Part shown: piece by piece, positions 24,749-33,573 of the stretch
How the letters are laid out: each line of letters begins with the position of its first letter
Numbering within the stretch: position 1 is the first letter of the stretch
Source of the DNA: G965240365 sp965240365
Lineage (GTDB): Bacteria > Pseudomonadota > Gammaproteobacteria > Eutrophobiales > Eutrophobiaceae
Reading direction: 5' to 3'
Assembly: GCA_965240365.1 (NCBI GenBank)
Contig: OZ251218.1
Coordinates: forward strand, 2,356,001-2,420,000
Length of the DNA: 64,000 nt
Program-made: the position numbers and the translations under genes
Notes under the pieces: generated by a model
The model's input: the letters and a program-made list of their open reading frames with translations, nothing else
Database searches by the model: none
Told to the model about the DNA's origin: nothing

Positions 24749-24774
24749 TTTTAAAGACGGATTGGAATACGAAG

Positions 24775-25233
24775 GTGTTTACAGGCCCTAATAAAATCAG
24801 TGTTGACAGCAAGGGGCGCTTGGCCATCCCGAGTTGTTATCGTGAGTTTATCCTGGTGCAGTTTGAAAATCGGCTGACTATTACCCTTAGCCCATTTGAC
24901 CGGGCCCTTTGGCTTTATCCCCGGCCGGAATGGGACAAGATCAAATCAAAGTTATCCGCGCTTGCTGATTCCGATAAGCAAAGCCGGCGCGACAAGCAGA
25001 TGATACGGGGTTATGCCCGTGATTGCGAGCCGGACGGCCAGGGACGCATCCTCATCCCCCGGTTGTTGCGCGATTATGCCGGGCTGGCCGGGCCGGCCAT
25101 GATTTTTGGGCAGGACAATAAGTTCGAGATCTGGAACGAAGCGGCCTGGGATCAGGAATTTGCCGAATGGCAGCAATCCATCGGCGATGATTCCGGTTCC
25201 GTGCCCGAAGCGCTCCGGTCAATTTCTTTTTAG
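24775..25233 (+). CDS. mraZ: Transcriptional regulator MraZ
   Basis: MraZ binds repeats at the head of the dcw operon and represses it. The 152-residue protein has two AbrB-like MraZ domains with the signatures DSKGRLAIPSCYRE and DGQGRILIPRLLRDYAGL. The start is GTG 24775, giving VFTGPNKISVDSKGR, which aligns with the family start. An AAGG element lies just upstream. Confidence 0.95.
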   Translation: MFTGPNKISVDSKGRLAIPSCYREFILVQFENRLTITLSPFDRALWLYPRPEWDKIKSKLSALADSDKQSRRDKQMIRGYARDCEPDGQGRILIPRLLRDYAGLAGPAMIFGQDNKFEIWNEAAWDQEFAEWQQSIGDDSGSVPEALRSISF

Positions 25234-25261
25234 GATTATTCAGATTGATCATCGCAACACA

Positions 25262-26188
25262 TTGGAGCCTGGGCATAAACCGGTCTTGCTGGACGAAATC
25301 ATTGAATCGCTCAATATCCGCGCGGACGGCCTTTATATCGACGGCACCTTTGGCCGCGGCGGCCACAGCCGGGCGATCCTCGCGCGGCTTGGCCGGGGCG
25401 GCAGGCTGCTTGCCTTTGACAAGGACCCGGCCGCGGCAGGGGCGCTTGCCGGGACGTTCAGGGATGACCCTCGTTTTGAAATTATGCAGGGTTCTTTCAC
25501 GATGTTGACAGAGGCGTTACAGCGGCGCAAGCGCGCCGGCGGGGTCGCCGGGCTGGTGCTGGATTTGGGCGTGTCTTCGCCGCAATTGAATGATGCGGCG
25601 CGCGGTTTCAGTTTTCGCCTGGATGGGCCTTTAGACATGCGCATGGATAACACGCGCGGGCCGACGGCGGCGGACTGGCTGGCGAGCGCGCCTGAAACAG
25701 AGATCGCGGACGTGATCTATCACTATGGCGAAGAACCCGCGGCGCGGCGCATTGCTGCGGCAATCGCCAGGCAGAGAGGCGCACAAAAGATGACGAGCAC
25801 CCGCCAACTGGCCGCCCTGGTCGGCCGCATTGTGAGGGCCGGGAGGAAAAAGCAGCATCCGGCCACGCGCACCTTTCAGGCGCTCAGGATTTTTATTAAC
25901 CGGGAGCTTGACGATCTGAGACAGGTGTTGCCACAGGCCGTTGCGGCCCTGCAAACGGGCGGGCGGCTGGCCGTGATCAGCTTTCATTCGCTGGAGGACC
26001 GCATCGTGAAGCGTTTTATCCGGGCCGAGGCCCGCGCCGATCATGGTCTGCCCGTCTGGGCGGCAGCGCCGGTTGCAACGCCGCCCAGGCTGAAATCAGT
26101 GGGCAAAAAAATCCGCGCGGGAGCGCGCGAGATAAACGCGAATCCGCGCGCCAGAAGCGCCGTGCTCAGGGTCGCGGAGCGTTGTTGA
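25262..26188 (+). CDS. rsmH: 16S rRNA m4C1402 methyltransferase RsmH
   Basis: RsmH N4-methylates C1402 of 16S rRNA using SAM. The 308 residues (E. coli 313) include PVLLDEIIESL, IDGTFGRGGHSRAIL (SAM site), LDLGVSSPQLNDAARGFSF, HPATRTFQALRIFINREL and ISFHSLEDRIVKRF. The start is inferred as TTG 25262, because it places seven residues before VLLDE as in relatives. No ATG fits: the nearest in-frame ATG lies inside mraZ. An ATT at 25244, eight bases after an AGGA, is a less likely alternative. Confidence 0.93.
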   Translation: MEPGHKPVLLDEIIESLNIRADGLYIDGTFGRGGHSRAILARLGRGGRLLAFDKDPAAAGALAGTFRDDPRFEIMQGSFTMLTEALQRRKRAGGVAGLVLDLGVSSPQLNDAARGFSFRLDGPLDMRMDNTRGPTAADWLASAPETEIADVIYHYGEEPAARRIAAAIARQRGAQKMTSTRQLAALVGRIVRAGRKKQHPATRTFQALRIFINRELDDLRQVLPQAVAALQTGGRLAVISFHSLEDRIVKRFIRAEARADHGLPVWAAAPVATPPRLKSVGKKIRAGAREINANPRARSAVLRVAERC

Positions 26189-26190
26189 GC

Positions 26191-26454
26191 ATGTTGCGCC
26201 TGGTGGAATACGTTTTGTACGCGCTGGTGTTTTTCTCCGCGCTGTGGGTGGTGATCGCCCAGCATGACGCGCGCCGTTTTTTCGTTGAGCTGCAGGCCCT
26301 TGCGGAGGAACGTGACGCATTAGATGAGCAGTGGGTGCGCCTGCAACTTGAGCAGAGCACCTGGGCCAGTGATGATCGAATCGAGGCCGTGGCCAGGCGG
26401 GAACTGAATATGCGGTCGCCGGAGCAGGGCGCCGTGGTGTTGCTGGCAAAATGA
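26191..26454 (+). CDS. ftsL: Cell division protein FtsL
   Basis: FtsL is a small bitopic divisome protein that joins FtsB and FtsQ. The 87 residues show an N-terminal membrane helix (about 5-25, VLYALVFFSALWVVIA) and a periplasmic coiled coil (RRFFVELQALAEERDALDEQ). ATG 26191 is chosen, though TTG codons at 26182 and 26185 overlap the rsmH stop. It overlaps ftsI by four bases (ATGA). Confidence 0.9.
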   Translation: MLRLVEYVLYALVFFSALWVVIAQHDARRFFVELQALAEERDALDEQWVRLQLEQSTWASDDRIEAVARRELNMRSPEQGAVVLLAK

Positions 26455-28193
26455 AGACCGCCGCGAAACATCCTGAATACCCGTTGCGCCGCTGGTTGCT
26501 GCTCGGCGGCTTCTTGTGTGGCGCGCTGCTGTTATGCGGCCGCGCCATCTACCTGCAATTATTAAATAATGATCCCCTTAAAGCCTATGGCGATGCGCAT
26601 TCTATCGGGGTTGTTGAAATCCCGGCCCATCGCGGCGTGATTACTGATCGCAACGGCGAACAACTGGCGATGAGCACGCCGGTCCAATCCATCGGCGCCA
26701 GACCCCGGGAGGTGTCTGAAGACAGCGCGCGTTTGCCGGAACTGGCCGCGCTGTTGGGGTTTGAGGCCGACGCCCTGCGCGGCTATCTGCGTAAGCACAG
26801 GGGCCGCGATTTTGTTTTTATCCGGCGTCAGGTTCTCCCGGAGACGGCCGCGGCCGTGGCAGAACTGGCGATCCCGTGGGTTGAGGCCCGGCCTGAATAC
26901 AAGCGCTATTACCCGGCCGCGGAGATCAGCGCCCATATCATCGGTTTTACCGGTATTGATGACCAGGGTCAGGAAGGGCTGGAACTGGCCTATGACCATT
27001 GGCTGAGCGGCAGGCCCGGCAAAAAGCGGGTCTTGCGAGACAGCCTGAAGCGGGCCGTGCAGGATATAGAGCGCATCCGGCCGGCCCGGCCGGGCAAGCC
27101 GCTTAGCCTCAGCATTGATCGCCGCGTGCAATATCTGGCCCACCGGGAACTGGCCGCGGCCGTCAAACAGCACCGCGCCCGGGGCGGCTTGCTGGTGATG
27201 CTGGACAGCCGCACCGGGGAGGTTATGGCGATGGCGGGCTGGCCCGCCTATAACCCGAATGACCGCGGCAACTTCAAAAGTGATTATTATCGCAACCGGG
27301 CGCTGACCGATATGTTTGAGCCCGGTTCGACCATGAAACCCTTTGCCGTGGCGGCCGCGCTGGAGTCCGGCCGCTACCGGCCAGAGACGCGGATCGACAC
27401 CGCGCCCGGTCATTTAAAGGTTGGGGATCATACCGTGCGGGACGCGCGTAATTACGGCCAGATTGATGTTGCGACCGTGCTCGGCAAATCCAGCAACGTG
27501 GGCGTCAGCAAGATGGTGTTGTCGCTGGCGCCGGAGCAATACTGGCGGACGCTCTACCGGCTTGGTCTTGGCCAGTCAAGCGCGAGCGGTTTCCCGGGCG
27601 AGGCGGCCGGCGAACTGCGGCCGTTTGAGGCCTGGTCCGAGTTTGAAATGGCCACGATGTCCTTCGGTTATGGCCTGTCGGTCACGCCTTTGCAACTGGC
27701 GCGCGCCTATGCCGTGCTGGCCGCGGACGGCATTATGCGGCCGGTGTCTTTCCTCAAGGTGGAGCAGGCCGCGGCCGGCGAGCGCGTTATCTCCAGGCGC
27801 GTGGCGCGCCAGATCAGGGCCATGCTGGCCACGGTCGTGTCCCCGGAGGGTTCCGGCAAGCGCGCGGCGATACCTGGCTACCGGGTCATCGGCAAGACCG
27901 GCACGGCCCATAAATACGATGATAAAAGCGGCGGCTATTCCGAGGACCGCTATCTGTCCCTGTTTGCCGGCATCGCGCCGGCCGGTGCCCCGCGTTATGT
28001 GATGCTGGTCTTGATCGATGAGCCGCGCGCCGACAATCATTTTGGCGGCCTTGTGGCCGCCCCGGTGTTCGCCAGGGTCATGGCCGGCGCCCTGCGGCTG
28101 TTAAATGTCCCCCCGGACGACCCGGCCGCGCTGGGCCGCCCGCTTATGGCCCATACTCGGACGCCTGTCCGGCAGGCAGGGCCGGGCCGATGA
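26451..28193 (+). CDS. ftsI: Septal peptidoglycan transpeptidase FtsI (PBP3)
   Basis: FtsI crosslinks septal peptidoglycan together with the glycosyltransferase FtsW. The 580 residues have an N-terminal membrane helix (WLLLGGFLCGALLLCGRA), the class B pedestal with RGVITDRNGEQLA, and the transpeptidase domain with nucleophile Ser293 (STMK), SSN at 347-349 and KTG at 482-484. Start and stop overlap neighbouring genes by ATGA. Confidence 0.97.
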   Translation: MKTAAKHPEYPLRRWLLLGGFLCGALLLCGRAIYLQLLNNDPLKAYGDAHSIGVVEIPAHRGVITDRNGEQLAMSTPVQSIGARPREVSEDSARLPELAALLGFEADALRGYLRKHRGRDFVFIRRQVLPETAAAVAELAIPWVEARPEYKRYYPAAEISAHIIGFTGIDDQGQEGLELAYDHWLSGRPGKKRVLRDSLKRAVQDIERIRPARPGKPLSLSIDRRVQYLAHRELAAAVKQHRARGGLLVMLDSRTGEVMAMAGWPAYNPNDRGNFKSDYYRNRALTDMFEPGSTMKPFAVAAALESGRYRPETRIDTAPGHLKVGDHTVRDARNYGQIDVATVLGKSSNVGVSKMVLSLAPEQYWRTLYRLGLGQSSASGFPGEAAGELRPFEAWSEFEMATMSFGYGLSVTPLQLARAYAVLAADGIMRPVSFLKVEQAAAGERVISRRVARQIRAMLATVVSPEGSGKRAAIPGYRVIGKTGTAHKYDDKSGGYSEDRYLSLFAGIAPAGAPRYVMLVLIDEPRADNHFGGLVAAPVFARVMAGALRLLNVPPDDPAALGRPLMAHTRTPVRQAGPGR

Positions 28194-29725
28194 TGGCCGG
28201 GGCCGCAGCGCAACAGGGCAGATCGCTGGCGGATATCCTGTCCGGGGAACCGGCCTGGGCGTTTGCCCGGGAATCTGTCGGGAATTCGGCCGCCAAGTCC
28301 GCCGCCGACCATATCATCATAGCGGGTATCGCAATCGACCACAGGCAGGTCCGACCCGGCGATCTGTTTCTTGCCTGTAAAGGTTTGCGGCATAACGGCA
28401 TGGATTATATTCATGCCGCCGTCAAGGCCGGCGCCATTGCCGTTGCGGTTGACGCGGCGGAACCGCTCGCTGTTGACCCGCCGGCGCCCGTGCCCGTGCT
28501 AAAGATTCCGGCCCTGCGCAAACGGGCGGGCTGTCTGATCAGCCGTTTTTTTGAGGAGCCGTCCAGGGCCATACAGTTATTCGGCGTGACCGGCACCAAC
28601 GGCAAGACCACGGTGGCGTATCTGATCGCCCGCGCCCTCTCAGCGGCCGGCCGCCGGGCCGCCCTGATCGGCACGCTGGGCCATGGGCCGCCGGCGGCGC
28701 TGGAACCCTCCGGCCATACCACGCCTGATCCGCTGCAACTGCATTCCCTGCTGGCCGGCTGGCGCGGCCGATTCGACAGCGTTGCGCTGGAAGTCTCATC
28801 GCATGCGCTTGATCAGGGGCGCGTGGCCGGCCTCCTGTTCGATATTGCCGTGTTTACCAATCTTAGCCGCGATCACCTTGATTATCACGCCGATATGAAC
28901 GCCTATGCCGCGGCCAAATTTCAGTTGTTTGAGGCCCCTGAATTAAAGCAGGCCATCGTTAATATTGATGATCAATATGGATCAAAACTGCGCGCGCGTC
29001 TGGGCGGGGAAATTAATGTCGTGGCCTGCTCCGCCAATGCCGGGACCGGGGCCGAGGTGGTTTGCCGCGCATGTGAACCGCTTGGCCTGGGTTATCGCTT
29101 GAGTCTGCACAGCCCCTGGGGGGAGGCGCGCATAGCAACCCGCCTGCCGGGCCGGTTTAATATTGACAACAATCTGGCCGCCTTCGCGGCCCTGTGCGCG
29201 GCCGGTATCCCGGCCCGCCGGGCCGCGCGCGCGCTGTCCGCGGTCAGCGGCATACCCGGCCGGATGGAATGCTTCAGCGCGGCGCACAAGCCCCTGCTGG
29301 TGGTCGATTATGCGCACACGCCGGACGCCCTGCAAAAGGCGCTGCTGGCATTGCGTCCGCATTGCCGCGGCCGGCTGCATTGCGTGTTTGGCTGCGGCGG
29401 CGAGCGCGATAGCGGCAAGCGCCCGCAAATGGGCGCGCTGGCCGCGGCGCTGGCCGATCATGTCATTCTGACCAGCGATAACCCGCGTTCGGAACCGCCA
29501 CAACAGATCATCCGGCAGATTTTGGCCGGCATCAAGGACAGGCGCCGGGTCACGGTCGAGGAAGATCGGTCCGCCGCCGTGAGCGGCGCATTTGCAAACG
29601 CGGCGCCGGAGGACGTGGTGTTGATCGCCGGCAAGGGCCATGAAAGCACGCAGACAGTAGGCAGTATGCGCCTGCCGTTTAGCGATCGCGAACTGGCCAG
29701 AAGCCTGACGGCGGTGGCCGCATGA
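28190..29725 (+). CDS. murE: UDP-MurNAc-tripeptide synthetase MurE
   Basis: MurE adds the third amino acid to UDP-MurNAc-L-Ala-D-Glu. The 511-residue Mur ligase has the P-loop GTNGKTTVAYL, HALDQGRVAGL, and the C-terminal motif SDNPRSEP. DNPR is the signature of enzymes adding meso-diaminopimelate, as expected for a Gram-negative. ATGA overlaps occur at both ends. Confidence 0.97.
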   Translation: MMAGAAAQQGRSLADILSGEPAWAFARESVGNSAAKSAADHIIIAGIAIDHRQVRPGDLFLACKGLRHNGMDYIHAAVKAGAIAVAVDAAEPLAVDPPAPVPVLKIPALRKRAGCLISRFFEEPSRAIQLFGVTGTNGKTTVAYLIARALSAAGRRAALIGTLGHGPPAALEPSGHTTPDPLQLHSLLAGWRGRFDSVALEVSSHALDQGRVAGLLFDIAVFTNLSRDHLDYHADMNAYAAAKFQLFEAPELKQAIVNIDDQYGSKLRARLGGEINVVACSANAGTGAEVVCRACEPLGLGYRLSLHSPWGEARIATRLPGRFNIDNNLAAFAALCAAGIPARRAARALSAVSGIPGRMECFSAAHKPLLVVDYAHTPDALQKALLALRPHCRGRLHCVFGCGGERDSGKRPQMGALAAALADHVILTSDNPRSEPPQQIIRQILAGIKDRRRVTVEEDRSAAVSGAFANAAPEDVVLIAGKGHESTQTVGSMRLPFSDRELARSLTAVAA

Positions 29726-31095
29726 TCAGCATGACGTTGACCGAGGCCGCGGCGGCCACGGATGCCAGCCTGCACGGGGCCGATCGGCCCGGGCAGGCCC
29801 TGGCCTTTCAGGGTTGCAGCAGCGATAGCCGTCATTTAGAGCCGGGCAATCTGTTTGTGGCCCTGCGCGGCGAGCGTTTTGACGGGCACGATTATGTCGA
29901 AAGCGCCGAGCAAAAGGGCGCCAGCGCCGTGCTGATCGAGCGCGCCGTCAGGCATTCCCGGCCGGCCCTGAGCGTCACCGATTCATGCAAGGCAATGGGC
30001 CTGCTGGCGCGGGCCTGGCGCGAGCGGCTCGGGTTGCCCGTGGTGGCCGTGACCGGCAGCAACGGCAAGACCACGGTCAAGGAGATGACGGCCGCCATCT
30101 TGTTCGAGATGGCCGCGGTGCACGCCACCGAGGGCAATCTCAACAACGCGGTCGGCGTGCCGTTGACCCTGTTCGGCCTTGGTAAACAGCACCGCTATGC
30201 CGTGGTCGAAATGGGCGCCAGCCGGGCCGGCGAGATCCAATGGCTGAGCGCTATCACCCGGCCGGATGTGGCGCTGATCACGCAATGCGGGCCGGCCCAT
30301 CTGGCCGGCTTTGGCAGCGTGGCCGGGGTCGCGCGCGCCAAGGCCGAGATTTATTCGGGCCTCAAGCCCTCCGGCACGGCGATCATCAACGCCGATGATG
30401 ACTATGCCGATTTCTGGCGCGCCGCCTGCCGCGCGCGGACACAGAAGAGCTTTGGGATCGAGGCCGCCGAGGCCGATGTGCGCGCCAGCCGGATTCAGCT
30501 TGTGGCCGCGCCGCCCGCCATGCGCTTTGAATTAAATTGCGCTGAAGGCGGCATCGGCGTCAGCCTGCCGCTCGCGGGCCGCCATAACGTGCTGAACGCG
30601 CTGGCCGCGGCCGCCTGTTGTCTGAGCCTGGGTATTGATCTGGCCACGATCAAGCGCGGCCTGGAAAAGGCGCGGCCGGTCAAAGGCCGCTTACAGATCA
30701 GAAGCGGCCGCGCCGGGGCGCGCATTATTGATGACAGCTATAACGCCAACCCGAGCTCGCTTACGGCGGCCCTGGACGTGCTCGGCCAGTGTCCGGGCCG
30801 GCGCTATCTGGTGTTGGGGGATATGGGCGAATTGGGCGACCGCGCCCGGGAGATGCATATTGCCGCCGGCCGCGAGGCCGGGGCGGCCGGCATCGACGGC
30901 CTGTTTACGCTGGGGGAATTGAGCGGCAATGCCGCCAGGGCCTTCGGCCCGGGCGCGCGGCATTGCGGGGAGTTGACCGAACTTATGCAGGCGCTGGAAC
31001 CGGTCGTGGCGGCCGATGCCACGGTGCTGATAAAGGGGTCGCGCTCGATGCGGATGGAACGGGTCGTGCGCGCGCTGACGGAGGGGCAGACCTGA
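29722..31095 (+). CDS. murF: UDP-MurNAc-tripeptide D-Ala-D-Ala ligase MurF
   Basis: MurF attaches D-Ala-D-Ala to complete the UDP-MurNAc-pentapeptide. The 457 residues carry the P-loop TGSNGKTTVKEM, GNLNNAVGVPLTL, VEMGASRAGEI and the C-terminal DDSYNANPSSLTAAL. The start overlaps the murE stop and the last base is shared with the mraY start, so translation is coupled through the cluster. Confidence 0.97.
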   Translation: MISMTLTEAAAATDASLHGADRPGQALAFQGCSSDSRHLEPGNLFVALRGERFDGHDYVESAEQKGASAVLIERAVRHSRPALSVTDSCKAMGLLARAWRERLGLPVVAVTGSNGKTTVKEMTAAILFEMAAVHATEGNLNNAVGVPLTLFGLGKQHRYAVVEMGASRAGEIQWLSAITRPDVALITQCGPAHLAGFGSVAGVARAKAEIYSGLKPSGTAIINADDDYADFWRAACRARTQKSFGIEAAEADVRASRIQLVAAPPAMRFELNCAEGGIGVSLPLAGRHNVLNALAAAACCLSLGIDLATIKRGLEKARPVKGRLQIRSGRAGARIIDDSYNANPSSLTAALDVLGQCPGRRYLVLGDMGELGDRAREMHIAAGREAGAAGIDGLFTLGELSGNAARAFGPGARHCGELTELMQALEPVVAADATVLIKGSRSMRMERVVRALTEGQT

Positions 31096-32177
31096 TGTTG
31101 CTGTGGCTGACGGAATATCTGCTCCGCTTTGACAGCGGCTTTAGCGTGTTTCGCTATCTGACCCTGAGGACCATACTGGGCGTGCTCACCGCCCTGTTTA
31201 TTTCCTTCATTCTGGGGCCTTATCTGATTCGTCATTTAAGCCGCAGACAGATCGGCCAGAGCGTGCGTGACGATGGCCCGGCCTCGCATCTGGACAAGAT
31301 CGGGACGCCGACCATGGGCGGCCTGCTGATCCTGGTATCCATCAGCTTCAGCACCCTGTGCTGGGCGGATCTCTCGAATCGTTATGTCTGGGTGGTGTTG
31401 CTGGTGACCCTGTTGTTTGGCGTGATTGGCCTCATTGATGACTATAAAAAGGTGATCGACAACGATAGCCGGGGCCTGCCCGCCAGATATAAATACGCGG
31501 CCCAGTCGCTGGTGGGGCTGGGGGCGGCGGTCTATCTCTATCAGAGCGCGACCTTGCCGGTTGAAACCCAGTTGATCGTGCCCTTCGTCAAGGCCCTGGT
31601 GTTCGACCTGGGCTGGCTGTATGTGTTGCTGGCTTATCTGGTCATCGTGGGCTCAAGCAACGCCGTCAATCTGACCGACGGCCTGGATGGTCTGGCCATC
31701 TTGCCGACGGTCATGGTGGCCGGGGCGCTGGCGATTTTTGCCTACGCCGCCGGCCATGTGCATTTTGCCGATTATCTGGGGGTGCCCTATGTGCCGGGCG
31801 CGGGCGAGGTGGCCGTTTTTTGCGGGGCGATGGTCGGTTCCGGGCTTGGTTTTCTCTGGTTTAACGCCTATCCGGCCCAGGTTTTTATGGGCGATACCGG
31901 GGCCCTGTCGCTGGGCGCGGCGCTGGGTGTCGCGGCCGTCACGGTGCGGCAGGAACTGGCGCTGTTTATCATGGGCGGCATCTTTGTGATGGAGGCCGTC
32001 TCGGTCATTTTACAGGTCGCTTCCTTCAAGTTGACCGGCCGCCGCGTGTTCAAAATGGCGCCGCTGCATCATCATTATGAACTCAAGGGCTGGCCCGAGC
32101 CGCGCGTCATTGTCCGCTTCTGGATCATTACCGTTATTCTGGTTTTGATCGGCCTCGCCAGTTTAAAAATACGCTGA
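31095..32177 (+). CDS. mraY: Phospho-MurNAc-pentapeptide transferase MraY
   Basis: MraY makes lipid I from UDP-MurNAc-pentapeptide and undecaprenyl phosphate in the inner membrane. The protein is 360 residues, the same length as E. coli MraY, with ten hydrophobic helices and the signatures GTPTMGGLLIL, LIDDYKKV, NAVNLTDGLDGLA and MAPLHHHYEL. ATG 31095 overlaps the murF stop by one base. The longer frame from 30789 lies within murF and is rejected. Confidence 0.97.
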   Translation: MLLWLTEYLLRFDSGFSVFRYLTLRTILGVLTALFISFILGPYLIRHLSRRQIGQSVRDDGPASHLDKIGTPTMGGLLILVSISFSTLCWADLSNRYVWVVLLVTLLFGVIGLIDDYKKVIDNDSRGLPARYKYAAQSLVGLGAAVYLYQSATLPVETQLIVPFVKALVFDLGWLYVLLAYLVIVGSSNAVNLTDGLDGLAILPTVMVAGALAIFAYAAGHVHFADYLGVPYVPGAGEVAVFCGAMVGSGLGFLWFNAYPAQVFMGDTGALSLGAALGVAAVTVRQELALFIMGGIFVMEAVSVILQVASFKLTGRRVFKMAPLHHHYELKGWPEPRVIVRFWIITVILVLIGLASLKIR

Positions 32178-32196
32178 GCGCCCGGCCTTGTTTGCG

Positions 32197-33573
32197 ATGA
32201 AAAAAAATATGGAAATGCAGGCGGCCGGCCGGCGCTTCGACGCCGTTATCGTCGGCCTCGGCCAGACCGGCCTGTCCTGCGCGCGCTATCTGAGCGGACA
32301 GGGCCTGCGCCTGGCGCTCACCGACAGCCAGGCGCAACCGGCCTTGCTGGCGGCCTTCAAAAGCCAGTTTGCCGAGACGCCGTTCTATCTGGGCGGGATT
32401 GACCCCGAGCTATTATTGAGCGCGGAGGCGATTATCCTGAGTCCGGGCGTCCCGCTTGATGAGCCGGCGGTCAAACGGGCGCTGGCGCGGGAAATCCCGG
32501 TTTATGGTGATATTGAACTCTTTTGCCGCGCGGCCCGGGCGCCGGTGATCGCCATTACCGGTTCCAACGGCAAGAGCACGGTCACCACCCTGGTCGGCAG
32601 GCTGCTGCAAGGGGCCGGTTACAGGGCGGCCGTGGGCGGCAATCTGGGCACGCCCGCGCTTGACTTGTTGCCGCCTGATCCGGACGCCGGGCCGGATGTT
32701 TACGTGCTGGAGTTATCCAGCTTTCAACTGGAAACCACCTTTTCCCTGAATGCCCGGGCCAGCGTGGTATTGAATATCTCGCCGGATCACATGGACCGTT
32801 ACAGCACCATGGCCGGCTATGCCGCTGCCAAGCAGAATATCTTTGCCGGTGACGGCCTGATCGTGCTCAATAAGGACGATGCCGTGGTCCGGGCGATGGC
32901 CAGGGCGGGCCGGGAGACGCGCTGTTTCTCGCTGGCAAAACCGGCCCCCGGGGAATTCGGTCTGGCGGATTTTAACGGCCAGGACTGGCTCTGTTTCGGC
33001 GCGGAAAAGATCATCCGGCAGGTCGAACTCGGTATCAAGGGCGCGCACAACACGGCCAACGCGCTGGCCGCGATGGCGCTCGCGCATGGCTTTGACGTGC
33101 CGTTCAGCGTGATGGCCGCCGTGCTCAGGGATTTCAGGGGCCTCGAACATCGTTGCCAATGGGTGGCCCGGATCAACGGCGTGGACTGGTATAACGATTC
33201 CAAGGCCACCAACGTGGGCGCCTGTATTGCCTCCATTGAAGGTTTGAATGATCAGGGCCGGATCATTTTAATCGCCGGCGGCGACAGCAAGGGCGCCGAT
33301 TTAAGCGGCCTGGCGGCCATCGTCAACCGCTACGTCAAGCATGTCATCCTGCTGGGCAGGGACGCGCGCAAGCTGGCCGCCGTTTTTCACAAAACGCTGC
33401 CCGTGAGCTTTGCCAGGGGCATTGAAGAGGCCGTCGATCTGGCCGCTGGAATGGCCCGCGCGGGCAATCTGGTATTGCTGGCGCCGGCCTGCGCCAGCCT
33501 CGATATGTTCAAGGATTACCGCCAGCGCGGCGATCTGTTTATCAAGGCCGTTAAGGCCCGGGCGGCGGTCTGA
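32197..33573 (+). CDS. murD: UDP-MurNAc-L-Ala D-Glu ligase MurD
   Basis: MurD adds D-glutamate to UDP-MurNAc-L-alanine. The 458-residue ligase shows the nucleotide-fold start AVIVGLGQTGLSCARYL, the P-loop TGSNGKSTVTTL, GGNLGTPALDLL, LELSSFQLE and NDSKATNVGA. ATG 32197 is chosen; TTG 32188 and ATG 32209 are alternatives, none with a strong ribosome site. Confidence 0.96.
   Translation: MKKNMEMQAAGRRFDAVIVGLGQTGLSCARYLSGQGLRLALTDSQAQPALLAAFKSQFAETPFYLGGIDPELLLSAEAIILSPGVPLDEPAVKRALAREIPVYGDIELFCRAARAPVIAITGSNGKSTVTTLVGRLLQGAGYRAAVGGNLGTPALDLLPPDPDAGPDVYVLELSSFQLETTFSLNARASVVLNISPDHMDRYSTMAGYAAAKQNIFAGDGLIVLNKDDAVVRAMARAGRETRCFSLAKPAPGEFGLADFNGQDWLCFGAEKIIRQVELGIKGAHNTANALAAMALAHGFDVPFSVMAAVLRDFRGLEHRCQWVARINGVDWYNDSKATNVGACIASIEGLNDQGRIILIAGGDSKGADLSGLAAIVNRYVKHVILLGRDARKLAAVFHKTLPVSFARGIEEAVDLAAGMARAGNLVLLAPACASLDMFKDYRQRGDLFIKAVKARAAV

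Larger units (their letters stand above)
24314..24774. other. Intergenic region between panB and mraZ
   Basis: This 461-base region holds a degenerate piece of the family 2 third stem (about 24334-24364, AAAATCATTGACGCAAGTCA), the short palindrome CCTGCCTGCTACAGGCAGG (24376-24394), an AT-rich block with T runs near 24600-24635, and the mraZ promoter and operator described separately. No gene was seen. Confidence 0.6.

Noticed and set aside
30789..31094. Long in-frame extension upstream of mraY
   Set aside because: It lies inside murF in another frame and has no MraY similarity; ATG 31095 gives the exact family length of 360.
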